From Kiritimatiellota bacterium (lineage in GTDB: Bacteria; Verrucomicrobiota; Kiritimatiellia; RFP12; UBA1067), in assembly GCA_009777165.1 (NCBI GenBank), contig WRML01000133.1, positions 1 through 6,524 of the forward strand: a stretch of 6,524 nucleotides of DNA, in the 5' to 3' direction. Numbering within the stretch: position 1 is the first letter of the stretch; every line of letters starts with the position of its first letter. The position numbers and the translations under genes are program-made. This document shows, piece by piece, positions 1 through 5,127 of the stretch. Below the pieces are notes generated by a model. It ran no database searches. It had not been told where the DNA came from and saw nothing but the letters and a program-made list of their open reading frames with translations.

Positions 1-31
1 CTGTCGCCCGAAAACGGGCGGCAGTTTTTTT
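1..31 (+). terminator. Rho-independent terminator of an upstream gene
   Basis: A GC-rich stem of ten pairs (1-10 with 15-24, one G-T wobble) closes an AAAA loop at 11-14 and is followed by seven T residues at 25-31. This is the standard intrinsic terminator layout on the + strand. It most likely ends a gene lying left of the window, so the 158-2494 gene should start its own transcript. Confidence 0.85.
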
Positions 32-157
32 CACCGCCCCCCCCCCCGTCCAGCGACGTATCCCGGCGGATCAGGCGCGCATCCCCCCCCCGAAAAAAAA
101 ATCTTCCGTTCCCCTTTTGACTTGCTTCCCCCCCCCATTTCCGTCAAACTGTTTCAT
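32..157. other. Leader region with long homopolymer runs
   Basis: This gap between the terminator and the first gene contains C11 (37-47), C9 (83-91), A9 (93-101) and C9 (128-136). No convincing sigma70 promoter is visible: TTGACT at 117-122 has no acceptable -10 box at 16-18 bp. No Shine-Dalgarno sequence precedes the ATG at 158. TTTGAC at 116-121 and GTCAAA at 143-148 form an inverted pair of half-sites of unknown meaning. Confidence 0.5.
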
Positions 158-2494
158 ATGTTTAATCCAAAATCCTGTAAGGACGCAATCAAACGGGTTG
201 TATTCGCTTGTTTGAGTGCTGCCCCTGTTGGCTGGGGTGCAGCGCAGCCCCCCCCTCCGCTGGTTCTCGCCGCGCGCGGGGGCCCTGCGGAGTACGTCAT
301 CGTGCGGCCGGGGGGGGCCTCCCCCTCGCAGGCCTATGCGGCGGAGGAGTTGCGGAAATTCATCGGCGAGCTGACGGGGGTCACCCTCGCCATCCAGACG
401 GACGACCAGCCGCTCCCCCCCAAGACAATCCTCGTGGGGGGGGGCAGGCACGCGGACGCGCTGCTGGGGGGGGCCCCCGACTGGAGCGCGCTGGGCGACG
501 ACGGTTTCCGGCTGGTCACCAGGGGGCCCCACCTGCTGATCCTCGGGGGGCCCGCGCGGGGGGCCCTGTACGGGGCCTATGAGGTGCTGGAGCGTTTCGG
601 GGGGTGCCGCTGGTACACGTCGTGGCACAGCGTCGTCCCGTCGCTCGGCAGGCTGGAGGTCCCCCCCCTGGACGAGACGCAGGTTCCCGCGTTCGCCCTC
701 CGCGAGCCGTTCTGGTTCGACCTGTTCGACGGCGACCTCGCAGCGCGGAACAAGGCGAACGGCAACGCCATGCGCCTGACCGAAAAGCACGGCGGCAAAA
801 TCCGTTTCGGCGGCGGACTGTTCGTGCACACGTTCGAGAAGCTCTGCCCCAGCACGGAGTTCTTCGGCGCGCACCCGGAGTATTTCAGCGAGATCAATGG
901 CAAGCGCACCAAGGAGCATACGCAGCTCTGCCTGACCAACCCCGACGTGTTGAAAATCGTCACGGAGCGGCTGTTGGAGCGTATCCGCCAAGACCCTGGG
1001 GCCAAGCTGTTCAGCGTCAGCCAGAACGACTGGTACAACGGCTGCACCTGCGAGCGGTGCAAGGCCATTGACGAGCGCGAGGGGTCCCAGGCCGGGACGC
1101 TCATCGCGTTCGTCAACAGCGTCGCCGAGGCCGTCGAGAAGGAGTTCCCCGACGTCTGGATCGAGACGCTGGCGTACCAGTACACGCGTACCCCCCCCAA
1201 GACCCTGCGCCCGCACCGCAACGTCGTACCGCGCCTCTGCACCATCGAGTGCGACTTCTCCCACGCGCTCGACGTGAGCGCGTTCAAGCAGAACCGGAAA
1301 TTCGTCGAGGACATCAGGGGCTGGAGCGCGATCACCGACAAGCTCTACATCTGGGACTACGTCACCAACTTCCGCAACTACATCGGCCCCTTCCCCAACA
1401 TCAACGCTCTGCAAGGCAACGTCCGCTTCTTCAAGGCGAACAACGTCATCGGGCTGTTCGAGCAGGGCGCGTACCAGGGCCGGCACGGCGAGTTCGCCGA
1501 GCTCAAGGCGTGGCTCCTCGCGAAATGGCTCTGGAACCCCGACCTGCCGCAGGACGCGCTCATCAGCGACTTCCTCAACGGCTACTACGGCGCGGCCGCG
1601 CCTTTCGTGCGCCAATACATGGACAAGCTCCACGCCCAATACACCGACCCCGAGAACACGCCCCTCTCCATTTTCGCGGATGTCACGAAACTCAACCTGG
1701 CGGACGATTTCCTGCCCGGGGCCCTCGCGCTCTGGGAACAGGCGGAGGCCGCGGTCAAGGACTCCCCCGCGCACCTCTACAACGTCCGCACGGGTGCGAT
1801 CCCCGTGCTGTTCGCGCAGCTCGCCCGTTCCCGCGTCCCGACCGACATCAAGGTCTGGTGCACCGAAAACCCCAAGCGGTTTCTGGACGCCGGCGCACAA
1901 CGCCTCGCCCACGATTTGCTCGCCCGTTTCGCCGAGGCCAAGGACATCCGCCTCTCGGAGTCGCCCGAACATCACGACGCCATCCTCAAACACTGGCAGG
2001 CCGCCGCGCATCCGAACGTACCTGGGCAGGGACAACGGAAAGCGTCCATCCGGCACGACACGCTCTCGCTCGCGCGTCGCGGCGAGTGGGGCGACACCGT
2101 CGCCGACCCCCTCGCCGAGAGCGGCACCGCGATGAAGCTCTTCAACACCCACTACGAATGGTGCACCACGCTTCAGCTTCGGAACGTCGCGTTTGATTCT
2201 GGCAAGCGATACAAGCTCCGCGCGCGCCTGCGCTTCGACAAGATCCCCGGCAAGGACGGCATCGCGGTATGGGCCGGCGTGTACGATTCTAAGGAGCGGA
2301 AAGACTGCGGCAGCATCACCCGCCGCACGGGCGAGGTCACCGAAACCTACGACTGGTACGACATCGCCGAGTTCACCCCCAGCGCCGACCAGTACATCTG
2401 GATCGGCCCCGGCCGTTTCGACAAGGCCAACGGCGAAACCTCCGCCATCAACGCCCTCTTCATTGACCAGCTCGAACTCTCAATCGTGGATTGA
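158..2494 (+). CDS. Secreted DUF4838 / GH67-like glycosidase-family protein
   Basis: Predicted exported protein of 778 residues, probably acting on polysaccharides outside the cytoplasm; the exact substrate cannot be read from the sequence. I chose the ATG at 158 because a signal peptide then starts at residue 1: basic N-terminus (K5, K8, K12, R13), hydrophobic stretch about 14-28, then a proline-rich linker. An in-frame TTG at 122 would add a poly-proline extension before it. Residues about 40-160 look like the N-terminal domain of GH67 alpha-glucuronidases (AAEELRKFIGELTG at 61-74, GALYGAYEVLERFGGCRWYT at 135-154). Residues about 180-440 are the DUF4838 core, with HPEYF near 239, SVSQNDWYNGCTCERC at 286-301 (C296, C298, C301) and an IECDFSHA segment near 363. 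Residues about 630-778 form a separate beta-rich module resembling a carbohydrate-binding domain. Family knowledge: DUF4838 proteins are glycosidase-like and abundant in polysaccharide degraders, but most are uncharacterised. The first 550 bases are unusually rich in G and C runs. No functional link to the downstream fab genes is apparent. Confidence 0.85.
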   Translation: MFNPKSCKDAIKRVVFACLSAAPVGWGAAQPPPPLVLAARGGPAEYVIVRPGGASPSQAYAAEELRKFIGELTGVTLAIQTDDQPLPPKTILVGGGRHADALLGGAPDWSALGDDGFRLVTRGPHLLILGGPARGALYGAYEVLERFGGCRWYTSWHSVVPSLGRLEVPPLDETQVPAFALREPFWFDLFDGDLAARNKANGNAMRLTEKHGGKIRFGGGLFVHTFEKLCPSTEFFGAHPEYFSEINGKRTKEHTQLCLTNPDVLKIVTERLLERIRQDPGAKLFSVSQNDWYNGCTCERCKAIDEREGSQAGTLIAFVNSVAEAVEKEFPDVWIETLAYQYTRTPPKTLRPHRNVVPRLCTIECDFSHALDVSAFKQNRKFVEDIRGWSAITDKLYIWDYVTNFRNYIGPFPNINALQGNVRFFKANNVIGLFEQGAYQGRHGEFAELKAWLLAKWLWNPDLPQDALISDFLNGYYGAAAPFVRQYMDKLHAQYTDPENTPLSIFADVTKLNLADDFLPGALALWEQAEAAVKDSPAHLYNVRTGAIPVLFAQLARSRVPTDIKVWCTENPKRFLDAGAQRLAHDLLARFAEAKDIRLSESPEHHDAILKHWQAAAHPNVPGQGQRKASIRHDTLSLARRGEWGDTVADPLAESGTAMKLFNTHYEWCTTLQLRNVAFDSGKRYKLRARLRFDKIPGKDGIAVWAGVYDSKERKDCGSITRRTGEVTETYDWYDIAEFTPSADQYIWIGPGRFDKANGETSAINALFIDQLELSIVD

Positions 2495-2508
2495 ACTTCG
2501 TTTCCTTT

Positions 2509-2604
2509 TTAACCACAATGGACACAATGGAATGCACGATGGACGCGATGGCCTCGTCTCTTTTGTATCTAGAGTGAAATCCCATCGTGTCCATTGTGGT
2601 TTAA
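2509..2604. repeat. Imperfect inverted repeat with ~22-bp arms (REP-like)
   Basis: The left arm (2509-2530) and right arm (2582-2604) match as reverse complements over a core of 20 positions with one mismatch (AACCACAATGGACACAATGG against ...CGATGG). The left arm continues into further degenerate copies of the same phrase (caCaATGGA, tgCACGATGGA, cGCGATGG) to about 2551. This word-like, period-9 to 12 structure is typical of short intergenic repeats that recur many times in PVC-type genomes. That family placement is from general recollection, not a search. The loop of about 50 bases is too long for an intrinsic terminator and there is no T-tract. Confidence 0.65.
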
Positions 2605-2610
2605 ACAAAC

Positions 2611-2630
2611 ATCCTGTAATATCCTGTCAT
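2611..2630. repeat. Two-copy 10-bp tandem repeat
   Basis: ATCCTGTAAT is followed directly by ATCCTGTCAT (nine of ten bases identical), and a third partial copy (CC) starts after it. It lies just downstream of the inverted repeat and may belong to the same composite intergenic element. Confidence 0.5.
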
Positions 2631-2691
2631 CCGGGAGGGGACCTAGGAGACACTAGAACAGTTAAAGAAATTTCATGTCCGCTTCCCACCA

Positions 2692-2748
2692 AAGGCTGAA
2701 AGCCCTATTGCCATAATCGTTGCCATCATCGGGCTGCCATCATCGGGT
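2692..2748. repeat. Decayed palindromic repeat plus 14-bp tandem repeat
   Basis: GGCT-gaa-AGCC (2694-2704) is a small hairpin. Its 12-base core AGGCTGAAAGCC at 2693-2704 is the exact reverse complement of 5040-5051 in the repeat that truncates the nucleotidyltransferase gene. It is followed by TGCCATAATCGT (2709-2720) and two nearly identical 14-mers, TGCCATCATCGGGC (2721-2734) and TGCCATCATCGGGT (2735-2748). Confidence 0.55.
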
Positions 2749-2851
2749 TAAAATGGGGTTTGACTTTTCCCGTCAGATTTGTCAAATTATATCTTCTTTT
2801 TTTGTCCAGAAAAGGGATGGGCAAATTGTGGGGACTGATGAGGAAAGCTGA

Positions 2852-3766
2852 ATGAGAGAGAGGATTTGTGTGTTCGCCGGGCAGGGGGCACAGACACCCG
2901 GTATGGGTAAGGATCTGACAACAGATGCCGAGATTGCGGCGTTGTTCGACCGCGCCAACGGGGTGCTGGGCTTCGACCTCGCCAAGCTCTGCTTCGAGGG
3001 GCCGGCGGAGGAGCTGACCAAGTCGAACGTCTGCCAGCCCGCGATTTTCGTTGTGAGCGTGGCGGCGTTCCGCGCGTTCCAAAAGAAGTTCCCGGACGTG
3101 ACCTTTCAGATGGCGGGGGGGTTGAGCCTGGGCGAGTGGACGGCCCTGCATATGGCGGGGGCCCTGGGCTTCGAGGAGACCCTGCGCGTGCTGGAGGCCC
3201 GGGGGCGTTTCATGCAGGAGGCGTGCGAGGCGCAGCCCAGCGGCATGATCAGCGTGATGGGCGCGTCGGATGCCCAGTTGGACGAGATTTGCGCGAAGGC
3301 CGGCATCTACAAGGCGAACATCAATTCCGACAGTCAGGTCGTGCTTTCCGGCGCGAGGGGGGGTGTCGTTCAGGCGGAGGCCCTGTGCAAGGAGATGGGG
3401 CTGAGGGCGATTGTGCTGCAGGTGGCGGGCGCGTTCCATTCGCCGCTGATGGCGTCCGCGCGCGAGAAGCTGGCGGGGGTGCTGGAGGGCATCACGTTCA
3501 ACGTGCCGGACATCCCCGTGCTGTCGAACGTGACGGGTGCGCCGCACAGCGCAGACCCCGGCGCGGTCAAGGAGGCCATGCTGCGGCAGGTCACAGAGTC
3601 CGTGCGCTGGCTGGACTGCATCCGGGGCGCGATCGCGGCGGGCGGGCAGACGTTCGTCGAGTTCGGCCCCGGCAAGGTGCTGTCCGGGCTCATCAAGCGC
3701 ATCAGCAAGGACGCGGCCACGCTCAACGTCTCGGACATCGCGACGCTGGAGGCGATAACGTTTTAA
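2852..3766 (+). CDS. fabD: Malonyl-CoA:ACP transacylase
   Basis: Transfers malonate from coenzyme A to the phosphopantetheine arm of acyl carrier protein, supplying the extender unit for cytoplasmic type II fatty-acid synthesis. The 304-residue length is normal for FabD. Visible motifs are the oxyanion-hole loop FAGQGAQ (8-14), the nucleophile elbow GLSLGE with Ser92, Arg117 that binds the malonyl carboxylate, the catalytic His196 in GAFHSPLM, Gln246, and the C-terminal FGPGKVLSGL (271-280). The elbow has Leu where the common form has His (GHSLGE). A purine-rich AGGA at 2841-2844, seven bases before the ATG, supports the start. fabG and acpP follow on the same strand, but only after an accessory insert of about 1.3 kb, which is unusual for this operon. 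G7 runs occur at 3115-3121 and 3357-3363. Confidence 0.96.
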   Translation: MRERICVFAGQGAQTPGMGKDLTTDAEIAALFDRANGVLGFDLAKLCFEGPAEELTKSNVCQPAIFVVSVAAFRAFQKKFPDVTFQMAGGLSLGEWTALHMAGALGFEETLRVLEARGRFMQEACEAQPSGMISVMGASDAQLDEICAKAGIYKANINSDSQVVLSGARGGVVQAEALCKEMGLRAIVLQVAGAFHSPLMASAREKLAGVLEGITFNVPDIPVLSNVTGAPHSADPGAVKEAMLRQVTESVRWLDCIRGAIAAGGQTFVEFGPGKVLSGLIKRISKDAATLNVSDIATLEAITF

Positions 3767-3801
3767 GGGGAGGGGTTTAATATTTCGGTAAGGATGCAAC
3801 G

Positions 3802-4260
3802 ATGGCGAAAATCACAGTAAAAAATAGAGACGTAGCCATTATCCAGCAAAACGGGGCGGATTATGTTTCGGTTACTGACATTGCTAGGTTCAAAACGGAT
3901 GATCCAAATGCTGTGATTGGAAATTGGATGAGAAACAGAAACACAATCGAGTATTTGGGGTTGTGGGAATGCCTCTATAATCCAGATTTTAAACCCCTCG
4001 AATTCGAGGGGTTTAGAAAAGAGGCAGGATTAAACGCATTCACCCTCTCTCCTCAAAAATGGATTGACAGAACGAATGCAATTGGACTGATTTCAAAGTC
4101 TGGACGTTACGGCGGCACATACGCTCATAAGGAAAACCTGAACGCGGTTTTCATCACCGAGGGGCTGCCGCAACGGGAACGCCTCATCAAGCTAAACCAG
4201 ACCGCCATTCAGCAGATGACGGTTCTGGCGGAGGTGGAGGGAAAGAAACTGCTGAAATGA
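3802..4260 (+). CDS. KilA-N domain protein, internally deleted
   Basis: KilA-N is a DNA-binding domain common in phages and mobile elements, here as a stand-alone chromosomal type. Residues 1-110 match the N-terminal domain: VSVTDIARF (22-30), VIGNWMRNRNTIEYLGLWE (38-56), NPDFKPLEFEGFRKEAG (60-76), KWIDRTNAIGLISKSGRYGGTYAHK (86-110, cited in part). From residue 111 it reads ENLNAVFITEGLP...RLIKLNQTAIQQM...LAEVEGKKLLK, which I recognise as the extreme C-terminus of full-length relatives of roughly 260-280 residues. The middle, about 110-120 residues, is missing and the frame is kept, with the junction near 4129-4134. The 5' part is AT-rich and the 3' part visibly more GC-rich. AAGGA at 3790-3794 is a good ribosome site. 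The gene starts 35 bases after fabD and no promoter is seen, so it may be read through from fabD. Whether the shortened protein still works is unknown; the DNA-binding part looks complete. Confidence 0.85.
   Translation: MAKITVKNRDVAIIQQNGADYVSVTDIARFKTDDPNAVIGNWMRNRNTIEYLGLWECLYNPDFKPLEFEGFRKEAGLNAFTLSPQKWIDRTNAIGLISKSGRYGGTYAHKENLNAVFITEGLPQRERLIKLNQTAIQQMTVLAEVEGKKLLK
3990..4015. repeat. Perfect 26-bp palindrome inside the KilA-N gene
   Basis: The sequence reads TAAACCCCTCGAA followed by its exact reverse complement, with no loop, centred on an EcoRI-like GAATTC. It encodes the conserved residues FKPLEFEGFRK. The half-site GAGGGGTTTA (4006-4015) occurs again at 3770-3779, just upstream of the KilA-N start. 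Confidence 0.9.
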
Positions 4261-4271
4261 TTGCCCTGTGA

Positions 4272-4300
4272 TTGATTTTTTGTTCTGAACACGCTAAACT
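4272..4300 (+). promoter_or_regulatory. Sigma70-type promoter of vapD
   Basis: TTGATT (4272-4277), a 17-bp spacer and TAAACT (4295-4300) form a good promoter. Transcription would begin near 4307 and give vapD a leader of about 38 nt. The same layout, with a similar -10 region and downstream bases, recurs 816 bp later in front of fabG. Confidence 0.7.
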
Positions 4301-4311
4301 AGGACGCATTT

Positions 4312-4329
4312 ATGAAACTGTTGCGATAA
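4312..4329 (+). other. Five-codon ORF, likely relic of a fabG-type start
   Basis: ATG AAA CTG TTG CGA TAA sits 11 bases after the -10 box, just as the fabG ATG does. Its first seven bases (ATGAAAC) equal those of fabG. It could be a relic of a duplicated fabG start or a translated leader peptide of vapD. It has no good Shine-Dalgarno sequence. Confidence 0.4.
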
Positions 4330-4344
4330 AAAAAGGAGGCGAGG

Positions 4345-4632
4345 ATGTACGCGATCACATTTGACTTAGACATTGAGACGCTGAAGCAAGCTTACGGCGA
4401 CCCGTATAACAATGCGTATGCGGAGATTAAAAAGTTTCTGCTTGGCAAGGGCTTCACCTGGCAACAGGGGAGCGTGTACTTTGGCGAAACGAATAAGGTC
4501 AATGCCGTGACGTGCGTGTTGGCGGCGGCGGAGCTTGCCAAGGCGTACACCTGGTTTGCGGCTTCGGTACGTGATATCAGAATGCTCCGTATCGAGGAAA
4601 ACAACGACCTCAAGCCAGCCGTGAACGGTTAG
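4345..4632 (+). CDS. vapD: VapD-like toxin / endoribonuclease
   Basis: VapD (virulence-associated protein D) proteins are small Cas2-like ferredoxin-fold endoribonucleases that act as toxins of toxin-antitoxin type systems or as persistence factors. The 95 residues match the family's length. MYAITFDLDIETLKQ carries the conserved strand-1 Asp7. GSVYF (42-46) and VRDIRMLRIEENNDL (75-89) are the other family blocks, so the protein looks intact. AGGAGG at 4334-4339, five bases before the ATG, fixes the start. It has its own promoter at 4272-4300 and is followed after 17 bases by a small membrane protein gene that also has a strong ribosome site, so the two are probably cotranscribed. No known VapX-type antitoxin is recognisable upstream. 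That it is an active RNase is inferred from the family. Confidence 0.88.
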   Translation: MYAITFDLDIETLKQAYGDPYNNAYAEIKKFLLGKGFTWQQGSVYFGETNKVNAVTCVLAAAELAKAYTWFAASVRDIRMLRIEENNDLKPAVNG

Positions 4633-4649
4633 CGAAAAAAGGAGCATTC

Positions 4650-4874
4650 ATGGAGCAAGACAAAACAGAGGTTGTGATAACGGACATCAATATCCCGTTC
4701 TGGCGGATGGTCATGATTATCATCAAGTGGGCGCTGGCCGCCTTTGTTGTGTCCATAATCCCGTTTCTATTACTTATCCTTATACAAGGATGTTTATTCG
4801 GTGCCGCAAGAGCAAGGCAAATGGAAATATGGAACAATCTTGGCGGACAACCCGATATTCAAAGGCTGAGATGA
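4650..4874 (+). CDS. Small single-span membrane protein, unknown function
   Basis: I do not recognise a characterised family. The 74-residue product has a short acidic N-terminus, a VVITDINIPFW segment (8-18), one long hydrophobic stretch from about 20 to 52 interrupted by K26, and a positively charged tail (R54, R56, R72, R74). This fits one membrane helix with a cytoplasmic C-terminus by the positive-inside rule. AAGGAG at 4639-4644, five bases before the ATG, is a strong ribosome site and argues that this is a real gene. It lies 17 bases after vapD and one base before the nucleotidyltransferase remnant, consistent with one transcript. It could be a partner or antitoxin of VapD, or an unrelated small inner-membrane protein; the sequence does not decide. 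Confidence 0.7.
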   Translation: MEQDKTEVVITDINIPFWRMVMIIIKWALAAFVVSIIPFLLLILIQGCLFGAARARQMEIWNNLGGQPDIQRLR

Positions 4875-4875
4875 C

Positions 4876-5091
4876 ATGATGAGCATGACGGTGTCCAAGA
4901 TACAAAACGTTCTTACCCCTGTGCTGAAGGAACATGGGGTGAGCAGGGGCGTGTTGTTCGGCTCTTATGCGCAAGGCTTACAGCCTTGTCATTTTTATGC
5001 CCCGTCTCGTAGGGCGTTGCCCTACGCTAATATGCGTAAGGCTTTCAGCCTAGGATACACGAAACGGCGAAAACGTTCACTCTTGGATTGA
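4876..5091 (+). pseudogene. Truncated minimal nucleotidyltransferase (MNT) remnant
   Basis: Residues 1-34 (MTVSKIQNVLTPVLKEHG...VLFGSYAQG) match the start of MntA-like minimal nucleotidyltransferases, which usually pair with HEPN toxins as antitoxins or act as stand-alone domains. The expected acidic metal-binding motif (SDIDLLV-like) should follow the GSYAQG signature but is missing. From about 4966 on the frame runs through a palindromic repeat that yields an Arg-rich tail, and no later part of an MNT gene is found before fabG. The enzyme cannot be active as it stands. Alternative starts at 4879 and 4885 exist. The first ATG lies one base after the preceding stop codon, suggesting translational coupling before the gene was broken. 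Confidence 0.7.
4966..5053. repeat. Palindromic repeat element with 23-bp direct repeats
   Basis: Two 23-bp direct repeats (4966-4988 and 5031-5053, 20 of 23 identical) flank 42 bases. Each contains an AAGGCT...AGCCT hairpin (4972-4988, stem CAAGGCT, loop TAC; and 5039-5051). The middle carries a perfect 8-bp hairpin CGTAGGGC-GTT-GCCCTACG (5008-5026). The reverse complement resembles short intergenic elements of the form GGCTGAAAGCC...AGGGCAACGCCCT that I associate with gut and environmental genomes; this is recollection only. A fragment of the same element lies at 2693-2704. Confidence 0.75.
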
Positions 5092-5116
5092 CCATCTGTA
5101 CGGGAAAAACTATACT
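5088..5116 (+). promoter_or_regulatory. Strong sigma70-type promoter of fabG
   Basis: TTGACC (5088-5093), 17-bp spacer, TATACT (5111-5116). The expected start of transcription is near 5123-5124, only four or five bases before the fabG ATG, so the transcript would be nearly leaderless. The promoter lies downstream of the accessory insert and can drive fabG-acpP independently of fabD. Confidence 0.75.
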
Positions 5117-5127
5117 GGAACGCACTT

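Larger units (their letters stand above)
2495..2851. other. Gene-free intergenic region, 357 bp
   Basis: No supported gene lies here. It holds an inverted repeat (2509-2604), a 10-bp tandem pair (2611-2630), a decayed palindromic repeat (2692-2748) and the leader of fabD. TTGACT at 2760-2765 is a possible -35 box, but the best downstream match (AAATTA, 18 bp away) is too weak to call a promoter. TTTGAC at 2759-2764 and GTCAAA at 2781-2786 form an inverted pair like the one at 116-148. Confidence 0.6.

Noticed and set aside
122..157. TTG start giving 12 extra residues to the DUF4838 protein
   Set aside because: It would put a poly-proline stretch from a C9 run ahead of the signal peptide, has no ribosome site, and the ATG at 158 gives a normal signal peptide.
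200..211. Possible lipoprotein Cys at residue 18 (VFAC)
   Set aside because: Phe at -2 and a hydrophobic stretch that continues past the Cys do not fit a lipobox; a standard signal peptide is more likely.
71..2152. 693-codon open frame on the minus strand opposite the DUF4838 gene
   Set aside because: Low-complexity Arg/Val/Glu/Gly-rich product with no recognisable domain. It mirrors a real, well-supported gene in GC-rich DNA, where long antisense frames arise by codon bias.
2760..2793. Promoter for fabD (TTGACT with a TATATC-like -10)
   Set aside because: Spacing to TATATC is 22 bp and the better-spaced hexamers are poor matches, so it is not listed as a promoter.
2726..3799. 357-codon minus-strand frame opposite fabD
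   Set aside because: Antisense shadow of a complete fabD with all catalytic residues; the product has no recognisable features.
4972..4995. Terminator after the MNT remnant (CAAGGCT hairpin followed by T-rich bases)
   Set aside because: The stem has only seven pairs and TCA separates it from the T-run. The structure is better explained as part of the repeat element, which has several similar hairpins.
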